A DNA stretch of 32,717 nt. Source: Candidatus Scybalomonas excrementigallinarum. GTDB lineage: Bacteria; Bacillota; Clostridia; Lachnospirales; Lachnospiraceae. Positions within the stretch are counted from its first letter, which is position 1. Every line of letters starts with the position of its first letter. The position numbers and the translations under genes are program-made. Where the stretch lies: positions 1 to 32,717 of the forward strand of contig DVIZ01000049.1 of the NCBI GenBank assembly GCA_018710905.1. The letters are read 5' to 3'. This document shows, piece by piece, positions 15,314 through 24,532 of the stretch. The notes under the pieces were generated by a model. The model had not been told where the DNA came from. It did no database searches and saw nothing but the letters and a program-made list of their open reading frames with translations.

Positions 15314-16069
15314 ATGAAACGAAAAAAAGCTCCAGAAGAAGGAGCAAGTTGGATGGATACTTATGGGGATATGGTAACATTGTTGCTCTGTTTTTTTGTA
15401 CTGTTGTATTCCATATCTAGTGTTGATGAAGTCAAATGGAAGGCGTTAGTAAAGAGCTTGAATGCTGGAACAGAACAAGAAGTTACAGAACTTGTTATGA
15501 AAAGTAGTCAAAATGCAGGAGAGACTGCAGAAGACACCGATAAAAAAGAAAACTTAACCTTTGATGAACTGTATACGATTTTGAAAAAATCAGTGAAAGA
15601 AATTGGAATTGAAGATCAGACAGAAATATCAAAGGGAGATGGTTTCACCTTTATATCGTTTCGGGATAAGATCTTTTTTGATGGAGATAGCTCTTATTTA
15701 AAAAAAGAGGGGGAAACTGTCCTTGATGAATTTGCAAAAGTATTAAAAAAAGTAAGTTCTCATGTACAAGAAGTCCAGATTATTGGGCATACCTCCCAAG
15801 GGGATCCAGATATTCCGAATAATGTAAGAAACGATAGGACGCTTTCTGCCCTTCGTTCTATGGAAGTGACTGTTTATTTACAAGAGAAAAATGTCATATC
15901 TCCGGATAAGTTAGTAAGTGTCAGTTATGGACAATTTCGTCCAATTGCTACTTTTAAGACGAAGGAAGGAAGAGCAAGAAATCGAAGAGTTGAGATTTTG
16001 ATTACAGAAAATAATGCAGTGGCAAAAAATTTGCAACAGTATTACGAAGAAGTGTATAAAGAAAAATAA
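15314..16069 (+). CDS. motB: Flagellar motor stator protein MotB
   Basis: 251 residues. The plug and single membrane helix are WMDTYGDMVTLLLCFFVLLY, with the ion-binding aspartate at D19. The OmpA-like peptidoglycan-binding domain occupies about 125-245, with VQIIGHTSQGD, a LSALRSMEV helix, VSYGQFRPIA and NRRVEILI. Length is normal for Gram-positive MotB. The ribosome site is weak. fliM follows after 41 bp; fliL, which commonly lies here, is absent. Confidence 0.96.
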   Translation: MKRKKAPEEGASWMDTYGDMVTLLLCFFVLLYSISSVDEVKWKALVKSLNAGTEQEVTELVMKSSQNAGETAEDTDKKENLTFDELYTILKKSVKEIGIEDQTEISKGDGFTFISFRDKIFFDGDSSYLKKEGETVLDEFAKVLKKVSSHVQEVQIIGHTSQGDPDIPNNVRNDRTLSALRSMEVTVYLQEKNVISPDKLVSVSYGQFRPIATFKTKEGRARNRRVEILITENNAVAKNLQQYYEEVYKEK

Positions 16070-16110
16070 AAGAATGGGGAAAAAAGGATAGAAAAGGTAG
16101 GATAGAGACG

Positions 16111-17160
16111 ATGTCGGAGATATTATCACAAAGTCAGATAGATGCGTTATTAAATTCCCTTCAAAACGATGTTTCTCCCCTAAAAGAGCATTTAAAAACA
16201 GAAGTAGATGAAAATGAGTATCGTAAATATGATTTTTATAGTCCAAAGAAATTTACGAAAGATAAACTTCGACTATTAGAAAGCATTTATGATAATTATA
16301 CAAGGATTGTTACATCACAAATCAATAGCTTATTTCGAACCAATAGTACCGTCACAGTATTAAGTGTGGAAGAACAAAGATACTATGAATTTTGTAATGC
16401 GTTAAATGATAACGATGTGCTCAGTATTATTGATGTAAAATTAAAAGAGTATCCGAAAAATATGCCAATTCTTTTGCATGTGAAAACAGCGCTTATGTTA
16501 ACTATGATAGATCGCATGCTCGGTGGCAGTGGAGAAGAAGAGATAGAAGATGAATCCTATACGTATACAGAGATAGAATTGGCACTATATAAAAGAATTA
16601 TGCAATATTTAGTCGCACCGATGATGAATGCTTGGAATAATTATATTGATGTGGAATTGGAATTTGAAAGAGTGGAAGAAAATTCTGCCATGTTTCATGG
16701 ATTCCGCGTAGATGAAACCGTAATTATTCTTGTATTAGGGGTTGAAATGGGAAAAGTAAAAGAAAAAATTACGATTTGCATTTCTGGTAATTTATTAATG
16801 AATTTATTCAGTGCTTTAGGAGAAAAACAATATTTTGTAATGGAAAATGAAGAGGAGAGGAAAGCAAATCAGGAAGAGATTATGGATAGTCTTCGAGAGT
16901 CATTATTAGGGGTTACTGTACAGCTTGGAGTAATCGAATTAAATATGAATGATATTTATAACCTGAATATTGGAGATGTCATTGATCTTGGAAAACCGAA
17001 AGATTCAAGTGTCTGTGTCTTTGTGGAAGGAAAACCATGGTTTTTGGGGAAAATGGGAAGGCATAATAAAAATATGGCAGTTTTGCTTGAAAAGAGAATA
17101 GGAAAGGAAGAAACAGAGCTCGATCTAGAGGAAACAGAGGAGTTTGAAGAGAGGATATAA
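16111..17160 (+). CDS. fliM: Flagellar motor switch protein FliM
   Basis: 349 residues. The N-terminal CheY-binding peptide is ILSQSQIDALLNSL. The middle CheC-like domain includes KLRLLESIYDNYTRIV, ALMLTMIDRMLGGSG and the GGxG turn. The C-terminal SpoA domain is at about 260-330, with LGVIELNMNDIYNLNIGDVI. An acidic tail follows. It forms the C ring with FliG and FliY, and binds phospho-CheY. The cheY ATG lies 3 bp after the fliM stop, so the two are probably translationally linked. Confidence 0.95.
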   Translation: MSEILSQSQIDALLNSLQNDVSPLKEHLKTEVDENEYRKYDFYSPKKFTKDKLRLLESIYDNYTRIVTSQINSLFRTNSTVTVLSVEEQRYYEFCNALNDNDVLSIIDVKLKEYPKNMPILLHVKTALMLTMIDRMLGGSGEEEIEDESYTYTEIELALYKRIMQYLVAPMMNAWNNYIDVELEFERVEENSAMFHGFRVDETVIILVLGVEMGKVKEKITICISGNLLMNLFSALGEKQYFVMENEEERKANQEEIMDSLRESLLGVTVQLGVIELNMNDIYNLNIGDVIDLGKPKDSSVCVFVEGKPWFLGKMGRHNKNMAVLLEKRIGKEETELDLEETEEFEERI

Positions 17161-17162
17161 AC

Positions 17163-17522
17163 ATGGCAAAGATATTAATTGTAGATGATGCAAATTTTAT
17201 GAGAATGATTATTAAGGATGCATTAATGAAAGAAGGGTATACAGAACTTTATGAAGCATCGGATGGAGAAGAAGCTATCGAAATGTATGATCTGATCCAG
17301 CCGGATCTCATTATTATGGATATTACAATGCCAAGATTGGATGGGTTGTCAGCGTTAAAAGCAATTAAAGAAAAAGATCCAAATGCATCCGTTGTAATGT
17401 GCTCTGCAATGGGGCAAGAGTCCATTGTGATTGAAGCTGTTAAGGCAGGTGCAAAAGATTTTATTGTAAAACCATTTAAAACCGAGCGATTCTTAAGAAC
17501 GGTGGCCAATATTATCGGATGA
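17163..17522 (+). CDS. cheY: Chemotaxis response regulator CheY
   Basis: 119 residues, a stand-alone receiver domain. The acidic pocket is D8-D9 (ILIVDDANFMR), the phosphoacceptor is D53 (LIIMDITMPRLDG), the switch residue is S81 (VVMCSAMG) and the conserved lysine is K103 (DFIVKPF). There is no output domain. CheY-P binds the FliM N-terminus to change rotation. It is placed between the switch genes fliM and fliY, as in several Firmicutes, with flgC inserted after it. No other che genes are in the window. Confidence 0.95.
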   Translation: MAKILIVDDANFMRMIIKDALMKEGYTELYEASDGEEAIEMYDLIQPDLIIMDITMPRLDGLSALKAIKEKDPNASVVMCSAMGQESIVIEAVKAGAKDFIVKPFKTERFLRTVANIIG

Positions 17523-17537
17523 TGAGGAGGTGGAACA

Positions 17538-17981
17538 ATGTCATTTTTAAGAACAATGGATATTAATGCTTCGGGAATGACAGCACAAAGAATGCGCCTT
17601 GATGTTGTTTCAGAAAATATCGCGAATATTGAAACAACAAGAACAGAAAGTGGAGGGCCATATAAAAGAAAAGTTGTTGTATTAGAGACAAACCAAAATA
17701 ATAGCTTTCAGCAAATTTTAAAAAATACAGCAAATAAAAATGGAAGCTCTTATGGAGGAGTGAAGGTAGCAAAAATATTAGAAGATCAAAAAGAAGGGAA
17801 GCCTGTTTATGATCCGACACATCCTGATGCAAATGACGAAGGCTATGTTTTAATGCCAAATGTTGATTTAGTAAAAGAAACGATAGATGGAATGTCGGCT
17901 ACTCGTTCCTACGAGGCGAATATTACAGCTTTTAATGCAGTAAAACTTATGGCACAAAAAGCGTTGGAAATTGGAAAATAA
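17538..17981 (+). CDS. flgC: Flagellar basal-body rod protein FlgC (relocated)
   Basis: 147 residues with a strong GAGGAGGTGG ribosome site. FlgC signatures are INASGMTAQRMRLDVVSENI, the block ESGGPYKRKVVVLE, DPTHPDANDEGYVLMPNVD, and the C-terminal SATRSYEANITAFNAVKLMA with QKALEIGK. This is an intact rod protein of normal length. It is unusual in position: FlgC is nearly always encoded between flgB and fliE, but here it sits 11.7 kb downstream, between cheY and fliY. Its codon usage looks like that of its neighbours. Confidence 0.95.
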   Translation: MSFLRTMDINASGMTAQRMRLDVVSENIANIETTRTESGGPYKRKVVVLETNQNNSFQQILKNTANKNGSSYGGVKVAKILEDQKEGKPVYDPTHPDANDEGYVLMPNVDLVKETIDGMSATRSYEANITAFNAVKLMAQKALEIGK

Positions 17982-18022
17982 AAACAAAGAGGATAGGATT
18001 CAAGAAAGTGAGAAAAGGCAAT

Positions 18023-19240
18023 ATGAGTTTTAATAACTTAAGTGATATGGAAATAGATGCCATAGGTGAAATTGTGAACATAGGCTTTGGTGTCGCTTCC
18101 ACTGCTGTTTCTACACTCATTCGTTCCAGAATAACAATTACGGTTCCAGAAGTGAAAGTCAATGAGTTATCCATAGAGGATAGAGAAGAAGAAAGAAGCA
18201 TTGTCGAAATAAAATATCTATCTGGAATGACAGGAACTAATATTCTAGTTTTGACAAAAGAGGATCGAAATCGTTTTGTAAATTTAATGATGAATACAAA
18301 TTTACAATCGGAAGAAATTTCAAAAGAGATTAGTATGAGTGCAGCCTGTGAATTGATGAATCAGATGATGGGAGCAATGGCGACAGGGCTATCCGATTTC
18401 CTAGAAAGAAAGGTGAATATTTCAACACCGATATCGTTTGAAATAGAAAATAGTGAGCAAATAAGACAGAAATACTTATCTTCAGAAACGCCAGTTGTAA
18501 CGACAAAGTTTGTTATGAAATCAGAAAATGGATTTTATGGAGAGTTTTGGAATATTATGTCTTTAGAAGAAGTGAGAAAATTAGTAGAAGAATGTATGCC
18601 AGAATATCCGGAAGAAGAGGAAGTATCACAAGAAATGGTGAAGAAAGAAAGAGAAGATGAGGAAGGCATAGTTCCTCAAGTTTTCCATATAGAAAAGGAA
18701 CAAGGTGAAGGAGGAAAAATGGAACAGGACATGGAACAAGAGATTTCAAAACAGTTGATAAACCAAGAAAATCGTCCAAAAGAAGAATATCAAGATTCCG
18801 CACAACAACAGATGATGATGATGCAAATGCAACAAAAAGTATTGAACCAGATGGTAGAGATGATGAATCAAATGCGGAATATGCAAAACGGACAAAATAT
18901 GCAAAATGTAGAATCGCCAAAAGCAGTGCCAGTTCAGCCACTTAATACGGTAGCTTTTGATATGGAGCCATCACAAGGAGTCGAGCAAATAGAAAATAAA
19001 GAGTTGATTATGGGCGTACCACTAGAAGTTTCGGTTGAAATTGGACGAACAAAGAAAAGTGTGCGAGAAATTTTAGAATTTACAAAAGGCTCTTTAGTTG
19101 TTTTGGATAAACTAGCAGGCGAGCAGGTAGATTTATTTGTCAATGGTCGTTGTATTGCTAAGGGCGATGTTGTTGTTGTGGATGATAACTTTGGGATTCG
19201 TATTACAGAAATTCTTCAAAATGGAAAAAATAATGCATAA
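18023..19240 (+). CDS. fliY: Flagellar motor switch phosphatase FliY (CheC-FliN fusion)
   Basis: 405 residues from ATG 18023 (AAAAGG 5 nt upstream); a GTG at 18008 would add five. The N-terminal CheC-like domain (1-200) carries two full phosphatase motifs of the form D/S-x3-E-x2-N-x22-P: DAIGEIVN and then P 23 residues later, and SAACELMN and P 23 residues later. A long linker (about 205-315) is acidic, then Met/Gln/Asn-rich (QQMMMMQMQQK). The C-terminal SpoA/FliN domain includes MGVPLEVSVEIGRTKKSVRE and NGRCIAKGDVVVVDDNFG. FliY completes the C ring and dephosphorylates CheY-P. There is no separate fliN. Confidence 0.95.
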   Translation: MSFNNLSDMEIDAIGEIVNIGFGVASTAVSTLIRSRITITVPEVKVNELSIEDREEERSIVEIKYLSGMTGTNILVLTKEDRNRFVNLMMNTNLQSEEISKEISMSAACELMNQMMGAMATGLSDFLERKVNISTPISFEIENSEQIRQKYLSSETPVVTTKFVMKSENGFYGEFWNIMSLEEVRKLVEECMPEYPEEEEVSQEMVKKEREDEEGIVPQVFHIEKEQGEGGKMEQDMEQEISKQLINQENRPKEEYQDSAQQQMMMMQMQQKVLNQMVEMMNQMRNMQNGQNMQNVESPKAVPVQPLNTVAFDMEPSQGVEQIENKELIMGVPLEVSVEIGRTKKSVREILEFTKGSLVVLDKLAGEQVDLFVNGRCIAKGDVVVVDDNFGIRITEILQNGKNNA

Positions 19241-19251
19241 GAGGAAAAACG

Positions 19252-19608
19252 ATGCTTGAAAATGTTGAAGTGATTGTAAAGACGTTTTTTGTTACAATTC
19301 TTATTTTAGTTTTGACCTATTGGTGTATGAAAAAATTGGGAAAAGGATTCTTTCCTCCTAATAGAATGACAAAACATATGCAGATGTTAGAATATTTACC
19401 AATGGGACAGGAAAAGGGAATTGCTCTTGTTCAAATTAGCGAAACTTATTATTTATTGGGAATATCGCAAGGTGGTATTAGCCTATTAAAAGAGTTGTCA
19501 AAAGATGAGATTTCTGATGGCGAGACGAAAGAAGAAATTGCTTTTTCTTCTGTGTTAGAGAAAATGAACATACAAGATTTTATAAAGAGAGGAAAAAAAC
19601 ATGAGTGA
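19252..19608 (+). CDS. fliO: Flagellar biosynthesis protein FliO
   Basis: 118 residues. A single N-terminal membrane helix (about 7-26, IVKTFFVTILILVLTYW) is followed by a small cytoplasmic domain with MLEYLPMGQEKGIALVQISE and YYLLGISQGGISLL, the FliO/FliZ pattern. FliO is a scaffold for building the FliP ring. The gene overlaps fliP by 8 bp. The family is weakly conserved, but the order fliY-fliO-fliP is standard. Confidence 0.88.
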   Translation: MLENVEVIVKTFFVTILILVLTYWCMKKLGKGFFPPNRMTKHMQMLEYLPMGQEKGIALVQISETYYLLGISQGGISLLKELSKDEISDGETKEEIAFSSVLEKMNIQDFIKRGKKHE

Positions 19609-20257
19609 CTCATTCATTACAATTAATGGAGGCAGAGTTCCAACATTAGAGATACTATTCTTGTTAACGATTCTAATGTTACTTCCATCGATTGTTATTA
19701 TGATGACTTCTTTCACAAGAACAGTGATTATATTATCTTTTTTAAGAAATGCATTAGGAATTCAGCAGACTCCTCCCAATATGGTATTAGTTGGGATTTC
19801 GTTGTTTTTGACACTTTTTATTATGAATCCTGTTATTTCAACCATTAAAACAGAGGCATATGAACCGTACATAAAAGAAGAAATAACAGATGAAGAAGCA
19901 TTGCAAAGAATGGAAGAACCGATCAAAGAATTTATGTTAAAACAGACAGAAATTGATACGCTCCATATGTTTCAAGAGTTATCAGGGACGGAATCGGTAG
20001 AAGAACCAAAAGAACTTTCTCTTATTGTTGTAATACCATCTTTTATGACGAGTGAGTTAAAGAGAGCCTTTATTGCAGGATTTTTAATTTTTCTACCATT
20101 TTTACTAATTGACATTGTTGTATCGACAACGTTGATGTCTATGGGAATGATGATGTTGCCACCAGCTATGATTTCCTTACCTTTTAAAATATTATTGTTT
20201 ATTAGTGTGGATGGTTGGAATCTTTTATTTGAATCCATTGCAAAAAGTTTTCGGTAA
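19601..20257 (+). CDS. fliP: Flagellar export gate protein FliP
   Basis: 218 residues. The core motif TILMLLPSIVIMMTSFTRTV with IILSFLRNALGIQQTPPNMV is diagnostic. The C-terminal part holds VVIPSFMTSELKRAFIAGFL, VVSTTLMSMGMMMLPPAMIS and FKILLFISVDGWNLL. There is no cleaved signal peptide, in keeping with Gram-positive FliP. It forms the FliPQR export gate. Its start overlaps fliO's end. Confidence 0.97.
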   Translation: MSDSFITINGGRVPTLEILFLLTILMLLPSIVIMMTSFTRTVIILSFLRNALGIQQTPPNMVLVGISLFLTLFIMNPVISTIKTEAYEPYIKEEITDEEALQRMEEPIKEFMLKQTEIDTLHMFQELSGTESVEEPKELSLIVVIPSFMTSELKRAFIAGFLIFLPFLLIDIVVSTTLMSMGMMMLPPAMISLPFKILLFISVDGWNLLFESIAKSFR

Positions 20258-20268
20258 GGAGGAAGTAT

Positions 20269-20535
20269 ATGGACTTAACAACAATTGAAACTATATTAGT
20301 AGAAGTATTTATTTTAGCATTAAAAATAGCAGGGCCATTGCTTATTATTAGTATGGTCGTTGGAATTGTGATTTCTGTTTTACAAGCTGCCACTCAGGTT
20401 CATGAGCAAACTCTTACCTTTGTGCCAAAACTGATTTTAATTGGAATTTTATTAGTGGTATTTGGTGGAAAAATGATGGGATTGTTGGAGCAGTTTTTAA
20501 AAGAGATTTTTCATTTGATAGAGACTGGAATATGA
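20269..20535 (+). CDS. fliQ: Flagellar export gate protein FliQ
   Basis: 88 residues, two membrane helices (about 13-38 and 50-72). Family motifs include KIAGPLLIISMVVGIVISVL and QAATQVHEQTLTFVPKLI. Size and position between fliP and fliR are standard. The ribosome site is GGAGG, 8 nt upstream. Confidence 0.96.
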   Translation: MDLTTIETILVEVFILALKIAGPLLIISMVVGIVISVLQAATQVHEQTLTFVPKLILIGILLVVFGGKMMGLLEQFLKEIFHLIETGI

Positions 20536-20545
20536 GGATCGATTT

Positions 20546-21334
20546 ATGAAAGAACAATGGGCATGGCTATTTGAAGAAAATCAATTGATGTTGTTTTCTT
20601 TCGTATTTTTAAGAATTTCTGGTTTTATCTTTTTTAATCCTATTTTAGGGAGAAAAAATATTCCTGTAGTAGCAAAAGGAGCCATAATTATGGCAATTTC
20701 CATTATTGTCTATCAATATTCTAGTGGGACAGCGGTGATGGTTACAACTAATATTGAATACAGTGTACTGCTGTTTCGAGAATTAGTAATCGGACTTGCC
20801 ATCGGTTTTACAATGGAACTGTTTTCTATGATTTTTACTTATGCAGGTGGTTTGATTGATTTTCAAATGGGAATGTCTATGGCAACGATTTACGATGCAC
20901 AAAATGGAGCGTCAATTCCTTTGACAGGAAGTTTTTATAATGCATTTTTTATTTTAACTTTTTTTGCAGTCGATGGGCATTTAATGTTAATGAAACTGTT
21001 GATTCATTCAGGAAAATTAATTCCTTTTGGGCAGTTTCAGATTCCTGTTGGATTAGGAGAAGCTATGATTGAAATCTTTGGGCAGTGTATGACATTAGCC
21101 GTAAAGTTTGCGTTTCCTTTATTAGCCACACAGTTTTTAATTGAAATTTCCATCGGAATTTTAATGAAGATGATACCACAGATTAATATTTTCGTAGTCA
21201 ATATACAGATAAAAATAGTAGTTGGACTATTGATTTTAATCTTGTTGTTTTCTCCTATGGGAAATTATATAGAAAATACCATTGAGCTGATGTTACAGAC
21301 GGTTACCGATGTATTGAAAATGTTTGCTCCTTAA
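20546..21334 (+). CDS. fliR: Flagellar export gate protein FliR
   Basis: 262 residues with about six membrane segments. Recognisable blocks are FVFLRISGFIFFNPILGRKN, LLFRELVIGLAIGFTMELF and AGGLIDFQMGMSMATIYD, all typical of FliR. It completes the FliPQR gate. It starts 11 bp after fliQ, and FlhB, its direct partner, follows. Confidence 0.96.
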   Translation: MKEQWAWLFEENQLMLFSFVFLRISGFIFFNPILGRKNIPVVAKGAIIMAISIIVYQYSSGTAVMVTTNIEYSVLLFRELVIGLAIGFTMELFSMIFTYAGGLIDFQMGMSMATIYDAQNGASIPLTGSFYNAFFILTFFAVDGHLMLMKLLIHSGKLIPFGQFQIPVGLGEAMIEIFGQCMTLAVKFAFPLLATQFLIEISIGILMKMIPQINIFVVNIQIKIVVGLLILILLFSPMGNYIENTIELMLQTVTDVLKMFAP

Positions 21335-21354
21335 CAAAAGAGAGGTGAAATTAT

Positions 21355-22416
21355 ATGGCAGGAGAAAAGACAGAGAAAGCCACTCCCAAGAAGCGAAAAG
21401 ATGAGAGAAAAAAGGGAAATATTTTCCTCAGTCAAGATATTGTGACTGTTGTATCTTTAGCAGGAATTTTTTATTTATTAAAAGCAATATTTCCTATGAT
21501 TTATAATTCTATGAGGGAGTTTTTAGTACAGATGATCGAGGGGGTTGGTGGTATTTCTTCTTTAGAGGGAGTGATGTCAAAAAGTTTAGTGAAAGAAATC
21601 ATTCTTATCTTAAGTAAAACAGCACTTCCTCTTATTTTAATTACTGCCGTTATTGCCATTTTAGTAACAGGGGTGCAGACAAGATTTTTATTTTCGTCTT
21701 ATAAAATAAAGCCAAAGTTTAGCAATTTAAATCCATTGAATGGAATTAGAAAGATGTTTGCTGTTCGAAATCTCATTGAATTGATAAAAAATATATTAAA
21801 GTTTCTTGTGATTGGAATTGTTGTATACCAAGTGTTAAAAAGTGAGATAGGAAATAGCAGCCGGACTTTGGATATGTCTGTGATACAGGCTACTGGCTGG
21901 ATGTTATCGGTTGTAATGAAGGTGATACCGAAAGTTTTATTGGCTTTTGTTGCTATTGCCTTTCTTGATTTTTTATATCAGCGTTGGGAATATGAGCGAC
22001 AGATGAAAATGACAAAAGAAGAAATAAAAGAAGAATTTAAAATGACGGAAGGAAATCCAGAAATTAAAGGAAAAATAAAGAGCTTGCAACAGCAAAAAGC
22101 AAGAAATCGTATGATGCAAGCCGTTCCACAAGCAGATGTGATTATTCGTAATCCGACCCATTATGCAGTGGCACTTCAATACGACGTCAATAAAAGTCCA
22201 GCACCTGTTGTCGTTGCAAAAGGGCAAGATGCGGTGGCTCTTCGTATTGTAGAAGTTGCAAAAGAACATGGGGTTATGGTAGTGGAGAACAAACCTCTAG
22301 CAAGGGGGATTTATGCCACGACAAAACTAAATCAAGAAATCTCTCCGGACTATTACGGAATGGTAGCCGAGATTTTAGTTGAAGTATATCGTGTCAATAA
22401 AAAAATGCAGTTATAA
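21355..22416 (+). CDS. flhB: Flagellar export switch protein FlhB
   Basis: 353 residues. The start EKTEKATPKKRKDERKKGNI is the family's conserved N-terminus. Four membrane helices follow (about 27-50, 80-105, 140-165 and 175-205). The self-cleaving motif NPTH is at residues 266-269 (bases 22150-22161), in IIRNPTHYAVAL. The C-terminal part VVVAKGQDAVALRIVEVAKE and NKPLARGIYATTKLNQEI is standard. Cleavage changes export from rod and hook to filament substrates under FliK. Confidence 0.97.
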   Translation: MAGEKTEKATPKKRKDERKKGNIFLSQDIVTVVSLAGIFYLLKAIFPMIYNSMREFLVQMIEGVGGISSLEGVMSKSLVKEIILILSKTALPLILITAVIAILVTGVQTRFLFSSYKIKPKFSNLNPLNGIRKMFAVRNLIELIKNILKFLVIGIVVYQVLKSEIGNSSRTLDMSVIQATGWMLSVVMKVIPKVLLAFVAIAFLDFLYQRWEYERQMKMTKEEIKEEFKMTEGNPEIKGKIKSLQQQKARNRMMQAVPQADVIIRNPTHYAVALQYDVNKSPAPVVVAKGQDAVALRIVEVAKEHGVMVVENKPLARGIYATTKLNQEISPDYYGMVAEILVEVYRVNKKMQL

Positions 22417-22434
22417 GGAAAACGGTGTAAATTT

Positions 22435-24498
22435 ATGAAAAAAGTAATGCAAAATACAGTATCTCTTTTCGTCATAACCATTGTGTTACTGTTGATCATT
22501 CCACTGAACCCTTTTTTACTTGATGTATTAATTATAACAAATGTATCCATATCATTGATTATTCTTTTAATTACAATGAATATCAAAGAACCATTAGAAT
22601 TTTCTATTTTCCCATCGCTGTTGTTAATTACAACGTTGTTTCGACTTGGAATTAATGTATCTTCCACAAGAAATATTTTAACAAATGGAGGAGAAGCGGG
22701 GCAAGTAATTAAAGCGTTTGGAGATTTCGTTTTAAGTGGTAATGTTGTTGTTGGATTGATTATTTTCTTAATCATTGTATTGATTCAGTTTATTGTTATT
22801 ACAAAAGGTGCAGAGCGTGTGGCAGAAGTAGCGGCACGTTTTACATTGGATGCTATGCCAGGAAAACAGATGGCAATCGATGCGGATCTGAGCTCAGGGT
22901 TAATTGATGAAAAACAGGCAAGAGAAAGACGATACAAAATTCAAAAAGAATCCGATTTTTATGGAGCGATGGATGGTGCTACGAAAATTGTAAAAGGGGA
23001 TGCGATTATGTCCTTGATTACAACGGGTATTAACTTGATTGCAGGAAGTGTGATTGGGATCATACAGTCAGGGCAATCCATAGGAGAAGTGTTATCCGTT
23101 TACTCCATTGCCACAGTAGGAGATGGTCTTGTCTCTCAGATTCCGGCTTTGTTGATTTCTACAGCGACAGGTATGATCGTAACAAGAGCCGTATCCGAAG
23201 GCAGCTTAAATACGGACGTATCGAAGCAATTTTTAGCACAGCCACAGGCGATCATGATCACAGGTGGAGTATTGACGATTTTAGTATTCGTTCCAGGAAT
23301 GCCAAAACTACAATTGATTTTAATGGCATCTGCTTTAATAATCGGAGGATATCGTTTGACAAAAACGGTAAAAGAAATGTCAACAATAGGAGTGGAATCT
23401 TCCGTAGAACCTGTAGTAAATGAAGAAAAAGAAGTGACGGAAGAAGAGCTATATCGAGATATCAATCATGTCTATGATTTAATTAGTGTAGAGCCTATTG
23501 AAATGAATTTTGGATATAGCTTAATTCCTCTTGTCGATGAAGAAAGTGGCGGAAAGATGATTAACCGTATTGTTCTTTTTCGAAGACAATATGCACAAGA
23601 GATGGGAGTTGTCATTCCGTCCATACAGATGAGAGATAGTTCTAGCTTAAACACCAATCAGTATTCGATTAAAATACGAGGGGAAGAGGTGGCAAGAGGA
23701 GAACTTCTTGTGGATTATTATTTGGCATTAGAGCCAGAAAATCCAAGTGGTGAAATCGATGGCATTGAGGCAATTGAGCCAGCTTATGGAATCCCAAGTA
23801 AATGGATTACAGCAGAAAATAAAGATATTGCTGAAATTTATGGATATACGGTAATCGATCCGTTATCCGTTATGGTAACCCATTTATCGGAAGTGATAAA
23901 ACAACATGCTCATGAGTTATTAAATCGTCAAGAGGTTATGAATCTCATTGAAAATAACAAACAAAAAATACCACAATTAATCGAGGAGGTTTTTCCTAAC
24001 CTCTGTTCTTATGGAATGTTTCAAAAGATCTTAGCAGCTCTTGTAAAAGAGGGAGTGCCGATTAAAGATATGGAAACAATTTTAGAGACGATTTCTGATA
24101 CGGTTTCTTTTAGTCGAGATACGGATCTCATTGTAGAAACCGTACGAACCGCCTTAAAACGAACGATTACAAGAAAATATTGTGAAGGCGGTCAGATGAA
24201 AGTAATTACACTTGATGCAGAATTGGAGAAGATGATGGTGCAGAGCATTTCAAAAAGCGAACAAGGTGTTTACTTAGCGCTTAGTCCAGAAGTGATGCAA
24301 TCGATGTTAAATCAGATGACAGAACAGTTTAAGAAGTTTCATGAACTGTCAGGAGGTCCAATTATTTTAACGAGTCAAGTGATACGGATTCATTTTTATC
24401 GTTTGATTGAGCAATTTTTCCCAAATGTCCGAGTCTTATCCTTTAATGAGATTGCGAATAATATTCAAATTCAAGCAATTGGAACCATTACACTATAA
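22435..24498 (+). CDS. flhA: Flagellar export protein FlhA
   Basis: 687 residues. About eight membrane helices lie in the first 300, with FLLDVLIITNVSISLIILLI, SIFPSLLLITTLFRLGINVS and the FHIPEP-type block AARFTLDAMPGKQMAIDADL. The cytoplasmic nonamer-ring domain starts near residue 340 and holds GYSLIPLVDEESGGKMINRI, the docking platform for chaperone-substrate complexes. The family's usual C-terminus is complete. Downstream, flhF and flhG are absent; sigD follows 34 bp later. Confidence 0.97.
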   Translation: MKKVMQNTVSLFVITIVLLLIIPLNPFLLDVLIITNVSISLIILLITMNIKEPLEFSIFPSLLLITTLFRLGINVSSTRNILTNGGEAGQVIKAFGDFVLSGNVVVGLIIFLIIVLIQFIVITKGAERVAEVAARFTLDAMPGKQMAIDADLSSGLIDEKQARERRYKIQKESDFYGAMDGATKIVKGDAIMSLITTGINLIAGSVIGIIQSGQSIGEVLSVYSIATVGDGLVSQIPALLISTATGMIVTRAVSEGSLNTDVSKQFLAQPQAIMITGGVLTILVFVPGMPKLQLILMASALIIGGYRLTKTVKEMSTIGVESSVEPVVNEEKEVTEEELYRDINHVYDLISVEPIEMNFGYSLIPLVDEESGGKMINRIVLFRRQYAQEMGVVIPSIQMRDSSSLNTNQYSIKIRGEEVARGELLVDYYLALEPENPSGEIDGIEAIEPAYGIPSKWITAENKDIAEIYGYTVIDPLSVMVTHLSEVIKQHAHELLNRQEVMNLIENNKQKIPQLIEEVFPNLCSYGMFQKILAALVKEGVPIKDMETILETISDTVSFSRDTDLIVETVRTALKRTITRKYCEGGQMKVITLDAELEKMMVQSISKSEQGVYLALSPEVMQSMLNQMTEQFKKFHELSGGPIILTSQVIRIHFYRLIEQFFPNVRVLSFNEIANNIQIQAIGTITL

Positions 24499-24532
24499 GA
24501 CTGCTATATAAGAGAGAAGAGGAGAGAGGAAT

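Noticed and set aside
18800-18910. Met/Gln-rich stretch of fliY as a frameshift or repeat insertion
   Set aside because: The frame stays open and both flanking domains are complete; it is a natural linker.
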